DNA of 64,000 nt from Streptomyces nigrescens. GTDB taxonomy: Bacteria > Actinomycetota > Actinomycetes > Streptomycetales > Streptomycetaceae. The notes below the pieces were generated by a model. That model saw nothing but the letters and a program-made list of their open reading frames with translations, made no database searches and was not told the origin of the DNA. Shown in pieces: positions 1 to 8,588 of this stretch. Position 1 is the stretch's first letter, and the number at the start of each line of letters is the position of its first letter. The position numbers and the translations under genes are program-made. The stretch lies in contig AP026073.1 of the NCBI GenBank assembly GCA_024349765.1, positions 4,030,001 to 4,094,000 on the forward strand, written 5' to 3'.

Positions 1-53
1 GACCGGTATGCCGGTTCGCGGTCGTACCAGGGGCGGCGGCCGCGACCAACGAC

Positions 54-60
54 GAAGGAG
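54..60 (+). promoter_or_regulatory. RBS of lasso precursor gene
   Basis: GAAGGAG lies five bases before the ATG at 66. It supports translation of a gene only 36 codons long. Confidence 0.75.
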
Positions 61-65
61 ACGTC

Positions 66-176
66 ATGAAGAAGGCTTATGAGGCACCGACCCTCGTCCG
101 GCTGGGGACGTTCCGGAAGAAGACCGGGCTCCTGAACAGCTCCGGCAACGACCGTCTGATCCTGAGCAAGAACTGA
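66..176 (+). CDS. lasso peptide precursor, citrulassin-like
   Basis: This 36-residue ORF has the lasso leader pattern: Tyr5, Pro8, Leu10 and Gly14 in YEAPTLVRLG, which the RRE protein recognises, and Thr20 at the penultimate leader position. Cleavage after Gly21 would release LLNSSGNDRLILSKN. Asp8 of that core is placed to form an eight-residue isopeptide ring with Leu1. The GNDRL-x-LSKN ending matches what I recall of the citrulassin family, in which Arg9 can be converted to citrulline by a deiminase encoded elsewhere. No deiminase gene is visible here. Cyclase, RRE, protease and exporter genes follow on the same strand. The alternative cleavage before Gly21 would give a nine-residue ring, but the Thr(-2) rule favours Leu1. 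Confidence 0.93.
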   Translation: MKKAYEAPTLVRLGTFRKKTGLLNSSGNDRLILSKN

Positions 177-209
177 CGGCGGACGGCTGACGGATCGCTG
201 CCCAGCACC

Positions 210-2087
210 ATGGCTGATTCGCATGAGAGCAAGGGACCGGGTCCCGGCGACGCGCATTTCGCGGTCTTTCCCGACCGTGCGGATGCGGCCGCCGTGGCCC
301 GCTCCTGCTCCTTCTCACGCCCAGGAACACGCATCCTGACGCACGCCTCGGGGCGGCCCTGGCTGGTCGGGCACTGGAACGACGACGAGATCGTCACCGC
401 ACGCGCCGGCCGGGCGGCGCTCGCCGTCGTCGGATGCTGCCCGGTCGACACCTCCGAACTGCAGCGCCACGCCGCCAAGTTGAGCGATCTGGCCAGGCTC
501 GACGAGTTGGCGCGCACACTGCCCGGGAGCTTCCACCTCGTCGCCGCGCTCGACGGGCAGCTCAGGGTGCAGGGCACCGCCTCGGGTCTCCGGCTGGTGT
601 TCCATGCCGCCGTCGACGGTGTCCAGACCGCCGCCACCAGCGCGGACGTCCTCGCGGACGCGCTCGGCGCCGGTCCGGACGTGGCGCAGCTGGCCGTTCG
701 GCTGCTGTGGCCGGTTCCCCATCCGTTGTTCGAGGCCCCGATGTTTCCGGGGGTCACGGCCGTGCCCCCAGAGGACGCACTGACCATCGCGGCGGACGGG
801 CGGACCGTACGGCGGTCCCGCTGGTGGACACCGCCCGAACCCGCACGGGCGCTCGCCGACGGCGCACCCGTCGTACGGGAGGCACTGGCCGCCGCCGTCG
901 ATGCCCGCACCAGGCAGGGCGGCGTGGTCAGTTGTGACCTCTCCGGCGGGCTGGACTCCACCTCGATCTGTTTCCTGGCGGCGCGGTCGTCGGCCCGGGT
1001 GGTGGCCAGCACCTGGCCCGGACGCGATCCCGCTGACACCGACCTGCACTGGGCGCAGCAGGCCGCCCGCTTCCTCCCGGACCTCGACCACGTCATCTGG
1101 GACGCCGAAGCCTCACCGCTGGTCTACACCGACCTACTCGACATCGACGACCTGCTGGACGAACCGACCATCGGCGTGATGGACCGCGCCCGGATGCTGC
1201 ACCATCTGCCGGGGCTGGCGGAACGGGGCAGCCGGCTGCATCTGACCGGTATCGGCGGCGACCATGTGGCGTGGTGTTCCGAGGCCTACTACCACCGGCT
1301 GCTGCGGACGCGTCCGCTCTTCGCCCTGCGCCAGCTCCGCGGGTTCCGGGCCCTGTGGCAGTGGCCGCTCGGCGGCACCGTGCGAGCACTGGCCGATTCC
1401 CGGCCGTACGGCAAGTGGCTGGCCGACGCCGGCCGCCGGCTGCGCGGTCCGCTGCCGCCGTCCGTCGCCGGCAGTCTCGGCTGGGGCATGGCCCCACGGC
1501 TGTTCGACTGGGTGAGCCCGGAAGCGGAACGGATGGCAGGGGAGGCGTTGCGCGCGGCGGCCGGGCAGGCCACACCCCTGCACCGGGACCGTGGGCTGCA
1601 CACTGACCTGGAACAGATCCGTTCCTGCACCCGCATCATCCGGCAGTGGGACCGGATGGCTGCCCGGGCCGGGGTTCCCATGGCGTCGCCCTTCTTCGAC
1701 GACCGGGTGATCGAAGCCTGTCTCGCGGTCCACCCCGGTGAGCGCGTGACGCCCTGGCGCTACAAACCCCTGCTGGCCGCCGCCATGCAGGGCGTCGTAC
1801 CCGAAGCGTGCCTGCGGCGCGGCAACAAGGCCGAGGCCTCGATGGACGCCTCGAACGGACTACGGGAGCACCGCGGCGACCTGATGGCGCTCTGGGAGGA
1901 CTCCCGGCTGGAACAGCTCGGCCTGGTGGACGGCGACGCCCTGCGCCGACTGGCCCGGCGCCCCTCCGCGCCCGGACTGCGCGACGCGATCCTGTACTCG
2001 ACCATCGCCTGCGAAGTGTGGCTGCGCGGTCTCGCCCGCGCCGGCGAGCCCCGCACCACCAACAACGCGGTCTCCCCGGCCTCTTGA
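210..2087 (+). CDS. lasso peptide cyclase (asparagine synthetase-like)
   Basis: This 625-residue protein belongs to the asparagine synthetase B-like lasso cyclases (LarC/McjC type). It adenylates the ring-forming Asp side chain of the core peptide and couples it to the new N-terminus. The ATP-binding PP-loop SGGLDS is at residues 245-250, after a degenerate glutaminase-like N-terminal domain. No N-terminal Cys2 is present, as expected for an enzyme that uses a peptide amine rather than glutamine. It begins 33 bases after the precursor stop, and the RRE gene follows 39 bases after its stop. Confidence 0.93.
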   Translation: MADSHESKGPGPGDAHFAVFPDRADAAAVARSCSFSRPGTRILTHASGRPWLVGHWNDDEIVTARAGRAALAVVGCCPVDTSELQRHAAKLSDLARLDELARTLPGSFHLVAALDGQLRVQGTASGLRLVFHAAVDGVQTAATSADVLADALGAGPDVAQLAVRLLWPVPHPLFEAPMFPGVTAVPPEDALTIAADGRTVRRSRWWTPPEPARALADGAPVVREALAAAVDARTRQGGVVSCDLSGGLDSTSICFLAARSSARVVASTWPGRDPADTDLHWAQQAARFLPDLDHVIWDAEASPLVYTDLLDIDDLLDEPTIGVMDRARMLHHLPGLAERGSRLHLTGIGGDHVAWCSEAYYHRLLRTRPLFALRQLRGFRALWQWPLGGTVRALADSRPYGKWLADAGRRLRGPLPPSVAGSLGWGMAPRLFDWVSPEAERMAGEALRAAAGQATPLHRDRGLHTDLEQIRSCTRIIRQWDRMAARAGVPMASPFFDDRVIEACLAVHPGERVTPWRYKPLLAAAMQGVVPEACLRRGNKAEASMDASNGLREHRGDLMALWEDSRLEQLGLVDGDALRRLARRPSAPGLRDAILYSTIACEVWLRGLARAGEPRTTNNAVSPAS

Positions 2088-2126
2088 TACAGGTCCTCAC
2101 CGGACCTCGGCAGAAAGGCTCTCACC

Positions 2127-2381
2127 ATGGCACTGCGGTTCGGCGCCGATGTCTCCACGGCGGAGACCGACTACGGCACAGTACTTCTCGACGAGCGCAG
2201 CGGGGACTACTGGGAGCTCAATCCCTCCGGCACGCTGGTGGTCAAGACCCTGCTGGGCGGCGGTGAGGAAGGGGACGCCGTCGACGCGCTGGTCGCGCGG
2301 TTCGACATCGACCGGGCACAGGCGACTCAGGACGTTGCGGCCCTGGTGCAGGAACTGCGGGCATCCGGACTGGCCGCATGA
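2127..2381 (+). CDS. lasso RRE protein (B1, PqqD-like)
   Basis: This 84-residue protein is a stand-alone RiPP recognition element of the PqqD fold. It binds the leader peptide and presents the precursor to the protease. Family features are the early strand pattern VLLDERSGDYWELN, a Gly-rich turn and a C-terminal helical DIDRAQATQDV segment. AGAAAGG lies upstream of the ATG. Its stop overlaps the B2 protease start by ATGA at 2378-2381, so the two halves of the split B protein are probably translationally coupled. Confidence 0.92.
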   Translation: MALRFGADVSTAETDYGTVLLDERSGDYWELNPSGTLVVKTLLGGGEEGDAVDALVARFDIDRAQATQDVAALVQELRASGLAA

Positions 2382-2812
2382 CGACCCCGAGCGCACTGGA
2401 CCGGCCGACCGGCGTCCCGTTCATTCGACGGCTCGCCGCCCGCAGCGTCCTGCTTCCCGCCCTCGCCCTGTCCCTCCTGCCGCCGCGCCGGCTTCGCGCG
2501 GTCCTCTCCCTCGCCCGCCGCGGCGCCACACCCGCCTCTACCTCACAGGCCGCGGCAGCACGTGACGCGATGTGCGCGGCGAGCCTGCGCTGCGCCGGCC
2601 CCCGCGGCTGTCTGCCACGCTCGCTGGGCGCCGCCCTGCTCTGCCGGCTCCGCGGCACCTGGCCCACGTGGTGCACCGGGGTGCGGGTGGTGCCCCCGTT
2701 CACCGCGCACGCCTGGATCGAGGCGGAGGGCCGTCCGGTCGCCGAAGGGCTACCGGACGGCTACTTCACCCGCCTCATGGTCGTCGCCCCGGTGAGCCGG
2801 ACGGACCCATGA
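2378..2812 (+). CDS. lasso leader protease (B2, transglutaminase-like)
   Basis: This 144-residue protein matches the B2 (McjB C-terminal) family, a transglutaminase-fold cysteine protease that removes the leader. The likely nucleophile is Cys78 in the GPRGCLPRSLG motif and the general base is His111 in AHAW. The acidic member of the triad is probably Glu117 or Glu123. The N-terminal helix (about residues 20-45) is hydrophobic and Arg-rich. It overlaps the RRE gene by four bases upstream and the exporter gene by four bases downstream. Confidence 0.9.
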   Translation: MTTPSALDRPTGVPFIRRLAARSVLLPALALSLLPPRRLRAVLSLARRGATPASTSQAAAARDAMCAASLRCAGPRGCLPRSLGAALLCRLRGTWPTWCTGVRVVPPFTAHAWIEAEGRPVAEGLPDGYFTRLMVVAPVSRTDP

Positions 2813-4758
2813 CCGCAACCAGCAGGGAGGTGCCGACCTCGCCGGGCGAGGCGCGGTCCTCGCCCCGCGGCGACCGGTCCACGCGGACCGCGGTGGCCAC
2901 GCTGTTCCGGCTCACCGCAGGCCACCGGTCCTCGATCGCCGTCGCGACCGCGCTCACCATGGCCGGCTCCGCCCTCGGCCTCGCCCAGCCGCTGGTCGCC
3001 AAGCACATCGTGGACAAAAGCGGCCAAGGCCCGCTCGCATGGCCGCTGTTGCTGCTGCTCACCGTGCTCTTCGGGGCCGAGGCCGCGACCGGTGCGGTGG
3101 GACGCTTCCTGCTGGAACGCACCGGGGAGGGCGTGGTGCGCGCACTGCGCCACGGCCTGGTGGCGCGGCTGCTGCGCCTGGAGATGAGGGAGTACGACCG
3201 GCACCGCAGCGGTGATCTGATCTCCCGGGTCACCGCCGACACCACCCTGCTGCGGGAAGTGGTGGCCCAGGCGCTGTCGGACCTGGTGTCCGGGGCGCTC
3301 GTCGGGGCGGGCGCGCTGGTGCTCATGGTGTGGCTCGACCCGCTGCTGCTGCTTCTGATCGCACTGACCATCGCCGCCGCGGCGGGGGTCGTGGCCTCGC
3401 TGCTGAAGGGCATCCGGGCGGCCTCGGAACGCATGCAGAACTCCGTCGGCGCGATCTGCGCCGACCTGGAGCGTGCCCTGGGCGCCCTGCCGATGGTCCG
3501 GGTGCACCGTGCCGAGGACCGCGAGGCGCGGCGCATCGGGGAGCGGGTCGAATCGGCGTACAGCGCGGGCGTACGGACCGCGAAACTGGCGTCGATGATG
3601 AGCCCGGCGGTCGAGCTCGCCGTCCAGGGTTCGTTCCTACTCGTCCTGGTCATCGGCGGCCTGCGGGTGAACGGCCGGGCCAATTCGCTCGGCGACCTGG
3701 TCGCCTTTCTCCTGTACGCGTCCTATCTGGTCCTGCCGCTGTCCTCGGCGTTCCGGGCGGTGGGCCTGATCCAACGTGGCATGGGTGCGTACCAACGGAT
3801 CGAGCAGGTGCTGGCCCTGCCCGTGGAGCCCGCAGAGCCCGAGGAGTACGGGGAGTACGGGGAGTACGGGGGGTGCGCGGAATCCGCCGACCGCGGACAG
3901 TCCGCGAAGCCCGTGATGCGGGAGACGACGGCCGTTCGGGAGCATCCACCCCGACGGGCGGAGGAATCCGGCAGGAACGAGCACTCCCGGAGAGGAGGGG
4001 CCCCGGCACTCGTCCTGCGTGACGTCCACTTCGGCTACGACCCGCAACGCCCGGTGCTGCGCGGCGTCTCCTTCGACGTCCCCCACCGCCGGCAGGTGGC
4101 CCTGGTCGGTCGGTCCGGGGCGGGCAAGAGCACCCTCTTCGCGCTGGTGGCCAGATTCTACGAACCGGACGCCGGAACCCTGCTCTTCGGCGGCCGGCCG
4201 GCCACCGTACTCGGCCGCGCGCAGTGCCGGGCCCGCATCGCCGTCGTCGACCAGAACACGCACGTCATGCACGGCAGTCTGCGGGACAACCTCACCTACG
4301 CCGACCCCGATGCCGATGAGCACCAGGTCCGGCGCGTCATCGAACTCACCCAGCTGGAAGAGGTGGTGGCACGACTTCCCGGAGGACTGTCCGGTGCACT
4401 CGGTGAACGTGGCAACACGCTGTCGGGCGGGGAACGGCAACGGGTCGCCCTGGCGCGTGCCCTGCTCGCCCGACCGTCGCTGCTGCTGCTCGACGAGCCG
4501 ACCGCGCATCTGGACGCCCTCAACGAGGCCGCCCTGACCCGGGTGATGAAGGACGTCGCCCAGGAGTGCGCGGTGCTGGTGATCGCGCACCGGCTCTCCA
4601 CGGTCCAGCACGCCGACCGCATCGTCGTGCTCGAAGACGGCCGTACCGTCGCCTCCGGCCACCACGAGGAACTCCTCATCACCAGCCCCGTCTACCGCCG
4701 CCTGGCCGCCGGCCAGATGCTGCGCGCGGCCGCCACGACACCGCCCGGCACGCAGTGA
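2809..4758 (+). CDS. lasso peptide ABC exporter (fused TMD-NBD)
   Basis: This 649-residue ABC half-transporter has an N-terminal six-helix membrane domain (about 40-330) and a C-terminal ATPase. Walker A (GRSGAGKST) is at 434-442, the signature LSGGERQ starts at 538, Walker B ends at Asp562, and the H-loop is IAHRLS. The ATG at 2809 is chosen because it overlaps the B2 stop as ATGA; longer upstream extensions read through the B2 gene. Its place as last gene of the lasso operon points to export of, and immunity to, the mature peptide. The linker between the two domains (about 340-400) is unusually long and polar and contains a three-copy Glu-Tyr-Gly repeat. Confidence 0.93.
   Translation: MTATSREVPTSPGEARSSPRGDRSTRTAVATLFRLTAGHRSSIAVATALTMAGSALGLAQPLVAKHIVDKSGQGPLAWPLLLLLTVLFGAEAATGAVGRFLLERTGEGVVRALRHGLVARLLRLEMREYDRHRSGDLISRVTADTTLLREVVAQALSDLVSGALVGAGALVLMVWLDPLLLLLIALTIAAAAGVVASLLKGIRAASERMQNSVGAICADLERALGALPMVRVHRAEDREARRIGERVESAYSAGVRTAKLASMMSPAVELAVQGSFLLVLVIGGLRVNGRANSLGDLVAFLLYASYLVLPLSSAFRAVGLIQRGMGAYQRIEQVLALPVEPAEPEEYGEYGEYGGCAESADRGQSAKPVMRETTAVREHPPRRAEESGRNEHSRRGGAPALVLRDVHFGYDPQRPVLRGVSFDVPHRRQVALVGRSGAGKSTLFALVARFYEPDAGTLLFGGRPATVLGRAQCRARIAVVDQNTHVMHGSLRDNLTYADPDADEHQVRRVIELTQLEEVVARLPGGLSGALGERGNTLSGGERQRVALARALLARPSLLLLDEPTAHLDALNEAALTRVMKDVAQECAVLVIAHRLSTVQHADRIVVLEDGRTVASGHHEELLITSPVYRRLAAGQMLRAAATTPPGTQ
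3844..3870 (+). repeat. 9-bp tandem repeat in exporter linker
   Basis: Three exact copies of GAGTACGGG encode EYG three times in the linker between membrane and ATPase domains (from about residue 346). The repeat length is a multiple of three, so copy changes would keep the frame. Confidence 0.85.
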
Positions 4759-4967
4759 TGTGGCCCCACAGCCGACCACCCATCACCCGTTGATTCACAG
4801 GTATCCCATCCCCGCCGGGTGCGCCGGGTCCGGTACGTTCGTCACGGTCCAGCCACCGCCGCTGGTCAACGCCACCAGCACTTAGAGCTCCTAACAGAAT
4901 GCTCTGGACACACTCAAATAGGTCACTCGGTTGAGCGGGGCGGACGCGGTGGGTGCGAGTGAGAGCC

Positions 4968-6260
4968 TCAGGGGTGTTCGTTGATCAGCGCGAGGAGATG
5001 TTCCAAGACGGCCCCGTTGCTGGTGCGTAGGCCGTCGTGTTGGTACTCATCGGTGAGCCAGGGCTTCAGGCCGTGGATGATCTGGGCGGTGCTGAGCGAC
5101 AGGCCACGGTCGAGGTACATATCGTCGTGGTAGATGGCGGCGGCGACGGGAACGGTGTTATTTCGCAGGCGATCGATGTCGTAGAGCGCAGGCCAGGCCG
5201 GGCGTTCGGCGATCAGGTGGGCAGCCGGGCGGAACGGCTGCAGCACCGGGTCGGTATCGAACATCCAGGGGTAGATCATCTCCCCGGTGAACAGGATGGG
5301 CGCGCCTGAGCCGAGCGCGGCTTCGGCGTCGAACGCGGGGAACTCATCTCGGATGCGCTGAGCCGACCAGCGAGTGGCTGCCATTCCTTGCGCGTATGTG
5401 GCCTCGTGCAGCAGGTAGTACAGCGGTCCGCCGGCTACGTCGGCCAGTTCGCGCTCGACCTGGTACAAGAACGCCTCTGACGGTTCGGTTCCGCCGGTGA
5501 AGGGGTCTTCGAGAAGATAGTGCAGGCGAAGGCTTCCATCGGTGCCGCCAAGCATGTTGCCCAGGGCCTGGAAAGTTTTGACGGTCAGCGGTCTGCCGCT
5601 CGGCAGGATCACCCGGTGGTCGTGCAGGTATCGGGCGACGGCTCGGGCTTGGTCGACGTCGCCTGGGAATCGGTCGTAGTGCTCGGTGTTCTTGAGGGTG
5701 ACTGTGGGATACAAGGCACGGTAAACCTCATCCGCGGTCGCGCACACGCCGGGCAGTCCTCCGGTGATGAATGCCTGGGCGAGCCCGTGCGGAGCGAAGG
5801 ACAGGTAGGTGATCGTGCACAGGCCGCCGAAGCTCTGGCCCAGTACGCTCCAGGGCCGGTCCCCTATGAGCGTCCGGCGGATGATCTCGGCATCCCGCAC
5901 GATCGCGTCCGCGCGGAAGTGCGACAGGTAGTCTGCCTGTGCGCCGGGGTCTCGGATCTGGGCCAGAAGGCGGCGGTCGACAGGAGTGGAGCGGCCGGTG
6001 CCGCGCTGATCCAACATGAGCACGCGGTAGTCCCGAAGGGCGCGATTTATCCAGCCTTCACCGCCGAATGGGCGAGGGCTGGCCGCTCCGGGGCCGCCTC
6101 CCAGGAACAACAGCCAAGGAAGGTCGCGGCCGGCCTGACCTGTTGCCTGTATCTCACGCGCATATACCTGGATCTGTTGGTCATCGGGCCGGTTGTGGTC
6201 GAGGGGAACCGTGAAGGTGTGGTCGACGTGCACCGTGCCGAGGTGGCGGGACGTAGTCAT
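4968..6260 (-). CDS. alpha/beta hydrolase, proline iminopeptidase-like (S33)
   Basis: This 430-residue protein resembles the S33 proline iminopeptidase group, which removes N-terminal residues, often proline, from peptides. Visible motifs are the oxyanion segment GGGPG at 54-58, DQRGTGRS around 84-91, and the nucleophile elbow GQSFGG with Ser143. The acid and histidine probably lie in the C-terminal third. No signal peptide is seen, so it is probably cytoplasmic. It points away from the lasso operon. Its 5' end abuts an IS5-type remnant. Substrate cannot be deduced. Confidence 0.8.
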   Translation of the reverse strand: MTTSRHLGTVHVDHTFTVPLDHNRPDDQQIQVYAREIQATGQAGRDLPWLLFLGGGPGAASPRPFGGEGWINRALRDYRVLMLDQRGTGRSTPVDRRLLAQIRDPGAQADYLSHFRADAIVRDAEIIRRTLIGDRPWSVLGQSFGGLCTITYLSFAPHGLAQAFITGGLPGVCATADEVYRALYPTVTLKNTEHYDRFPGDVDQARAVARYLHDHRVILPSGRPLTVKTFQALGNMLGGTDGSLRLHYLLEDPFTGGTEPSEAFLYQVERELADVAGGPLYYLLHEATYAQGMAATRWSAQRIRDEFPAFDAEAALGSGAPILFTGEMIYPWMFDTDPVLQPFRPAAHLIAERPAWPALYDIDRLRNNTVPVAAAIYHDDMYLDRGLSLSTAQIIHGLKPWLTDEYQHDGLRTSNGAVLEHLLALINEHP

Positions 6261-6278
6261 GTCGTCATCCTTGGGCCT

Positions 6279-6745
6279 TCACGCCTCGATAGCGGAATGA
6301 TTTTTGAGGCGACGCCAGCAGATGAGGGCACAGCCGCGGGTGAGGAAGGCTTCGTGGATGTCGTCGCGTATCTCCCAGCGGATCCGCAGGCGGCGGAACC
6401 AGTGCAGATGGGCGAACGCACGCTCCCCGACCCAGCGTTGGATGCCCAGGCCGGAGCCGAGCTGGGTGCCCCGGCGGGCAATCAGCGGCTTCACACCGAG
6501 ATCCCAGACCAGCCGGCGGTACTTGTCGTGGTCGTAGCCTCGGTCACTCAGCACCACATCTGGGCGGCGCCGGGGCCGGCCTCGCTTGCCTCGCACCGGC
6601 GGCACCGCGTGGTAGGAGCGGGATCAGCTGGGTGACGTCGTTGCGGTTGCCGCCAGTCAGGGTGGCGGCCAGAGGGATGCCGGTGGCATCGGTGATCAAG
6701 TGGTGTTTACTGCCTGTCCTGCCCCGGTCAACAGGGACACGGCCT
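6279..6745 (-). pseudogene. IS5-family transposase remnant
   Basis: Two overlapping minus-strand frames together give the central and C-terminal parts of an IS5-type DDE transposase. One carries a GSKHHLITD segment followed by LTGGNRND; the other carries LSDRGYDHDKYRRL and a typical C-terminal ERAFAHLHWFRRL. The join is a frameshift near 6580-6605 and the N-terminus is missing, so the element is dead. It lies between the S33 peptidase gene and a truncated glycosyltransferase gene. Confidence 0.75.
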
Positions 6746-6747
6746 AA

Positions 6748-6884
6748 GCGATCACGTTCAGAAGGACTTCGCCGACTACGGTCTGAGCCCTGAACAGGTA
6801 GCAGACCTGCGCACTTGGGCCCTGCCCTGGGCCAGCGACCTCGATACCCGGCTCCACGCCGGGGAAGACCTGAACGACAACTGA
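6748..6884 (+). pseudogene. C-terminal stub of an unidentified gene
   Basis: An open plus-strand stretch ending at TGA 6882-6884 reads like coding sequence (DHVQKDFADYGLSPEQVADL and onward, ending LHAGEDLNDN) with good third-position GC, but it has no start. It is probably the tail of a gene cut by the neighbouring IS remnant. I do not recognise the family. Confidence 0.35.
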
Positions 6885-7007
6885 CCCCCGCCAAGTGCGT
6901 TGCGCTGCTGGCTCCTTATACCGCGGCAGCAGGACACGGTGTTCGGCGGCTCATGCAGTTACTACCACTGGCGCCTGAGCGCCCGCCTGACCGAGCCCGA
7001 ACCGGCA

Positions 7008-7822
7008 TGACTATTTCCCCGACCGCCGGACCGGCCGTCTCGTTGTCGGAAGGCGGCCTGCCGAAGGGCCTGTCGGGCATCCCGGGCCTGCCTGGTGCTC
7101 CCGGTGGCGGCAAGGGCACAGGTGGCAACCGGCCCTCGGAAACGCCGTCGAGGACTCCCTCGACGATGCCCTCCGGGATGCCGAAGGAGATGCCTTCCGG
7201 GATGCCGAAGGGGCTGCCCAAGGACATGCCGAAGGGGCTGCCCACAGGCATGCCTGGTTTTCCAGGGCTGCCCGGCACCGGCAGCGACACCGGCGCTGGC
7301 GGCGGCCGTGCCGCTTCCGGCGGCACGGATGTCGGCGGCGCGGGATTCGACCTCATGGCGAACCCCTCACTCACCCGCGACCAGCGCAGGATCCTCGACT
7401 ACGCTGTGCGGCACGCTCCGGCCGCGCGGATCAAACTGGCGATGGACGGCGGCGCGATGACCGCGGCCCCGGTCATCCTGGAAAGCGACGACACAGTGAT
7501 CGCCATGGGCGGCTTCCTGGGCAGCGACAACGCTCCCTCCCTGCGCCAGCTGACCGCGTGGACGAAGAGCGGGGAACTGCGCTACGTCCTGGCATCCGGC
7601 TTCAGTGGCCGCATGGCAGCGATGATGCCCGGCCAGGGCAAGGACAGCCCGGCCGCGCAGCGCTCGGCGTGGATCAGCGAACACTGCGCCAAGGTGCCGG
7701 CCTCGACGTACGGAAGCAGCTCGGGCGGCAGCGACCCGGGGGCCGGCGGCAAGGTGAGGCCAGGGGGCGGCACCCTGTACGACTGTGCCCCTGAACACCG
7801 GAAACAGCCTGATGGCCGGTAA
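7008..7822 (+). pseudogene. C-terminal fragment of a GT39/ArnT-like glycosyltransferase
   Basis: From 7008 the frame encodes a Pro/Gly/Met-rich linker with repeated SGMPK, KGLPK and KGMP-type units, then a soluble domain (from about LTRDQRRILDYAV). To my recollection this is the extracytoplasmic C-terminus of Streptomyces membrane mannosyltransferase-like (GT39, YkcB-type) proteins. The multi-pass catalytic N-terminal half is absent; IS debris lies immediately upstream. In related genomes such a gene sits directly before a response regulator and a HAMP kinase, as here. The fragment has no membrane helices and is unlikely to be active. Confidence 0.55.
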
Positions 7823-7848
7823 CGCAACGGACGGAGCCAGAGAGCGTC

Positions 7849-8588
7849 ATGGTCGAGCAGCGCGCAGACGGGACGGGGCCCAAGCTCCTCGTGGTGGAGG
7901 ACGAGCCCAGCATCCGCACCCTGTTGGAGTCCACATTGCGGCTGACCGGATACGAAGTGCTCAGCACCGGCACCGGACAGTCAGCACTGGTGGAGGTCGA
8001 ACGGTTCGCCCCCCATCTGCTGCTGCTCGACGTGATGCTGCCCGACCTCGACGGATTCGAGGTGACGCGGAGGCTCCGGACCGCAGGCAACGACACCCCG
8101 GTGTTGTTCCTCACCGCGCGCACCGAACTGTCGGACCGCATCACCGGCCTCAGCGCCGGCGGCGACGATTACGTCTCCAAACCGTTCAGCATCGGGGAGG
8201 TGCTGCTGCGCATCCAGGCGATTCTGCGCCGCACCGGGCAGGATGTCCCCGCCGATTACCAGCGGGGCATCCTTCGCTACGCCGACCTGGAGCTGGACGA
8301 GGACGCCCACGAGGTGCACCGCGCGGGCCACTACATCCCGCTCTCACCGACCGAGTTCAACCTCCTCGCGTACCTCATGGCCAATGCGAACCGGGTCGTG
8401 AGCCGGGTCCAGATCCTCGACCATGTCTGGCACTACGACTTCGCAGGTGACGGCCGTATCGTCGAGACGTACGTGAAGTATCTGCGAAGAAGATCGACCG
8501 CTTCGACCCGCCGCTGATCCACACGGTCCGGGGCGTCGGCTACTGCCTGCGGTTGCCGCGCACACCCGCCGGGAAGGGCGAGCGGTGA
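7849..8588 (+). pseudogene. OmpR-family response regulator, frameshifted near its end
   Basis: The receiver domain is complete, with acidic pocket EDE near residue 18, phosphoacceptor Asp61 in LLLLDVMLPD, and the conserved Lys in SKPF. The winged-helix domain runs normally to ETYVKYLRR. Then the reading frame shifts: 8485-8489 supplies five bases where six are needed, and translation ends at a premature TGA (8515-8517). The other frame restores KIDRFDPPLIHTVRGVGY and ends at TGA 8586-8588, overlapping the kinase GTG at 8585, as expected for an intact pair. The last helix and wing of the DNA-binding domain are therefore lost, unless the missing base is a sequencing error. Confidence 0.8.
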
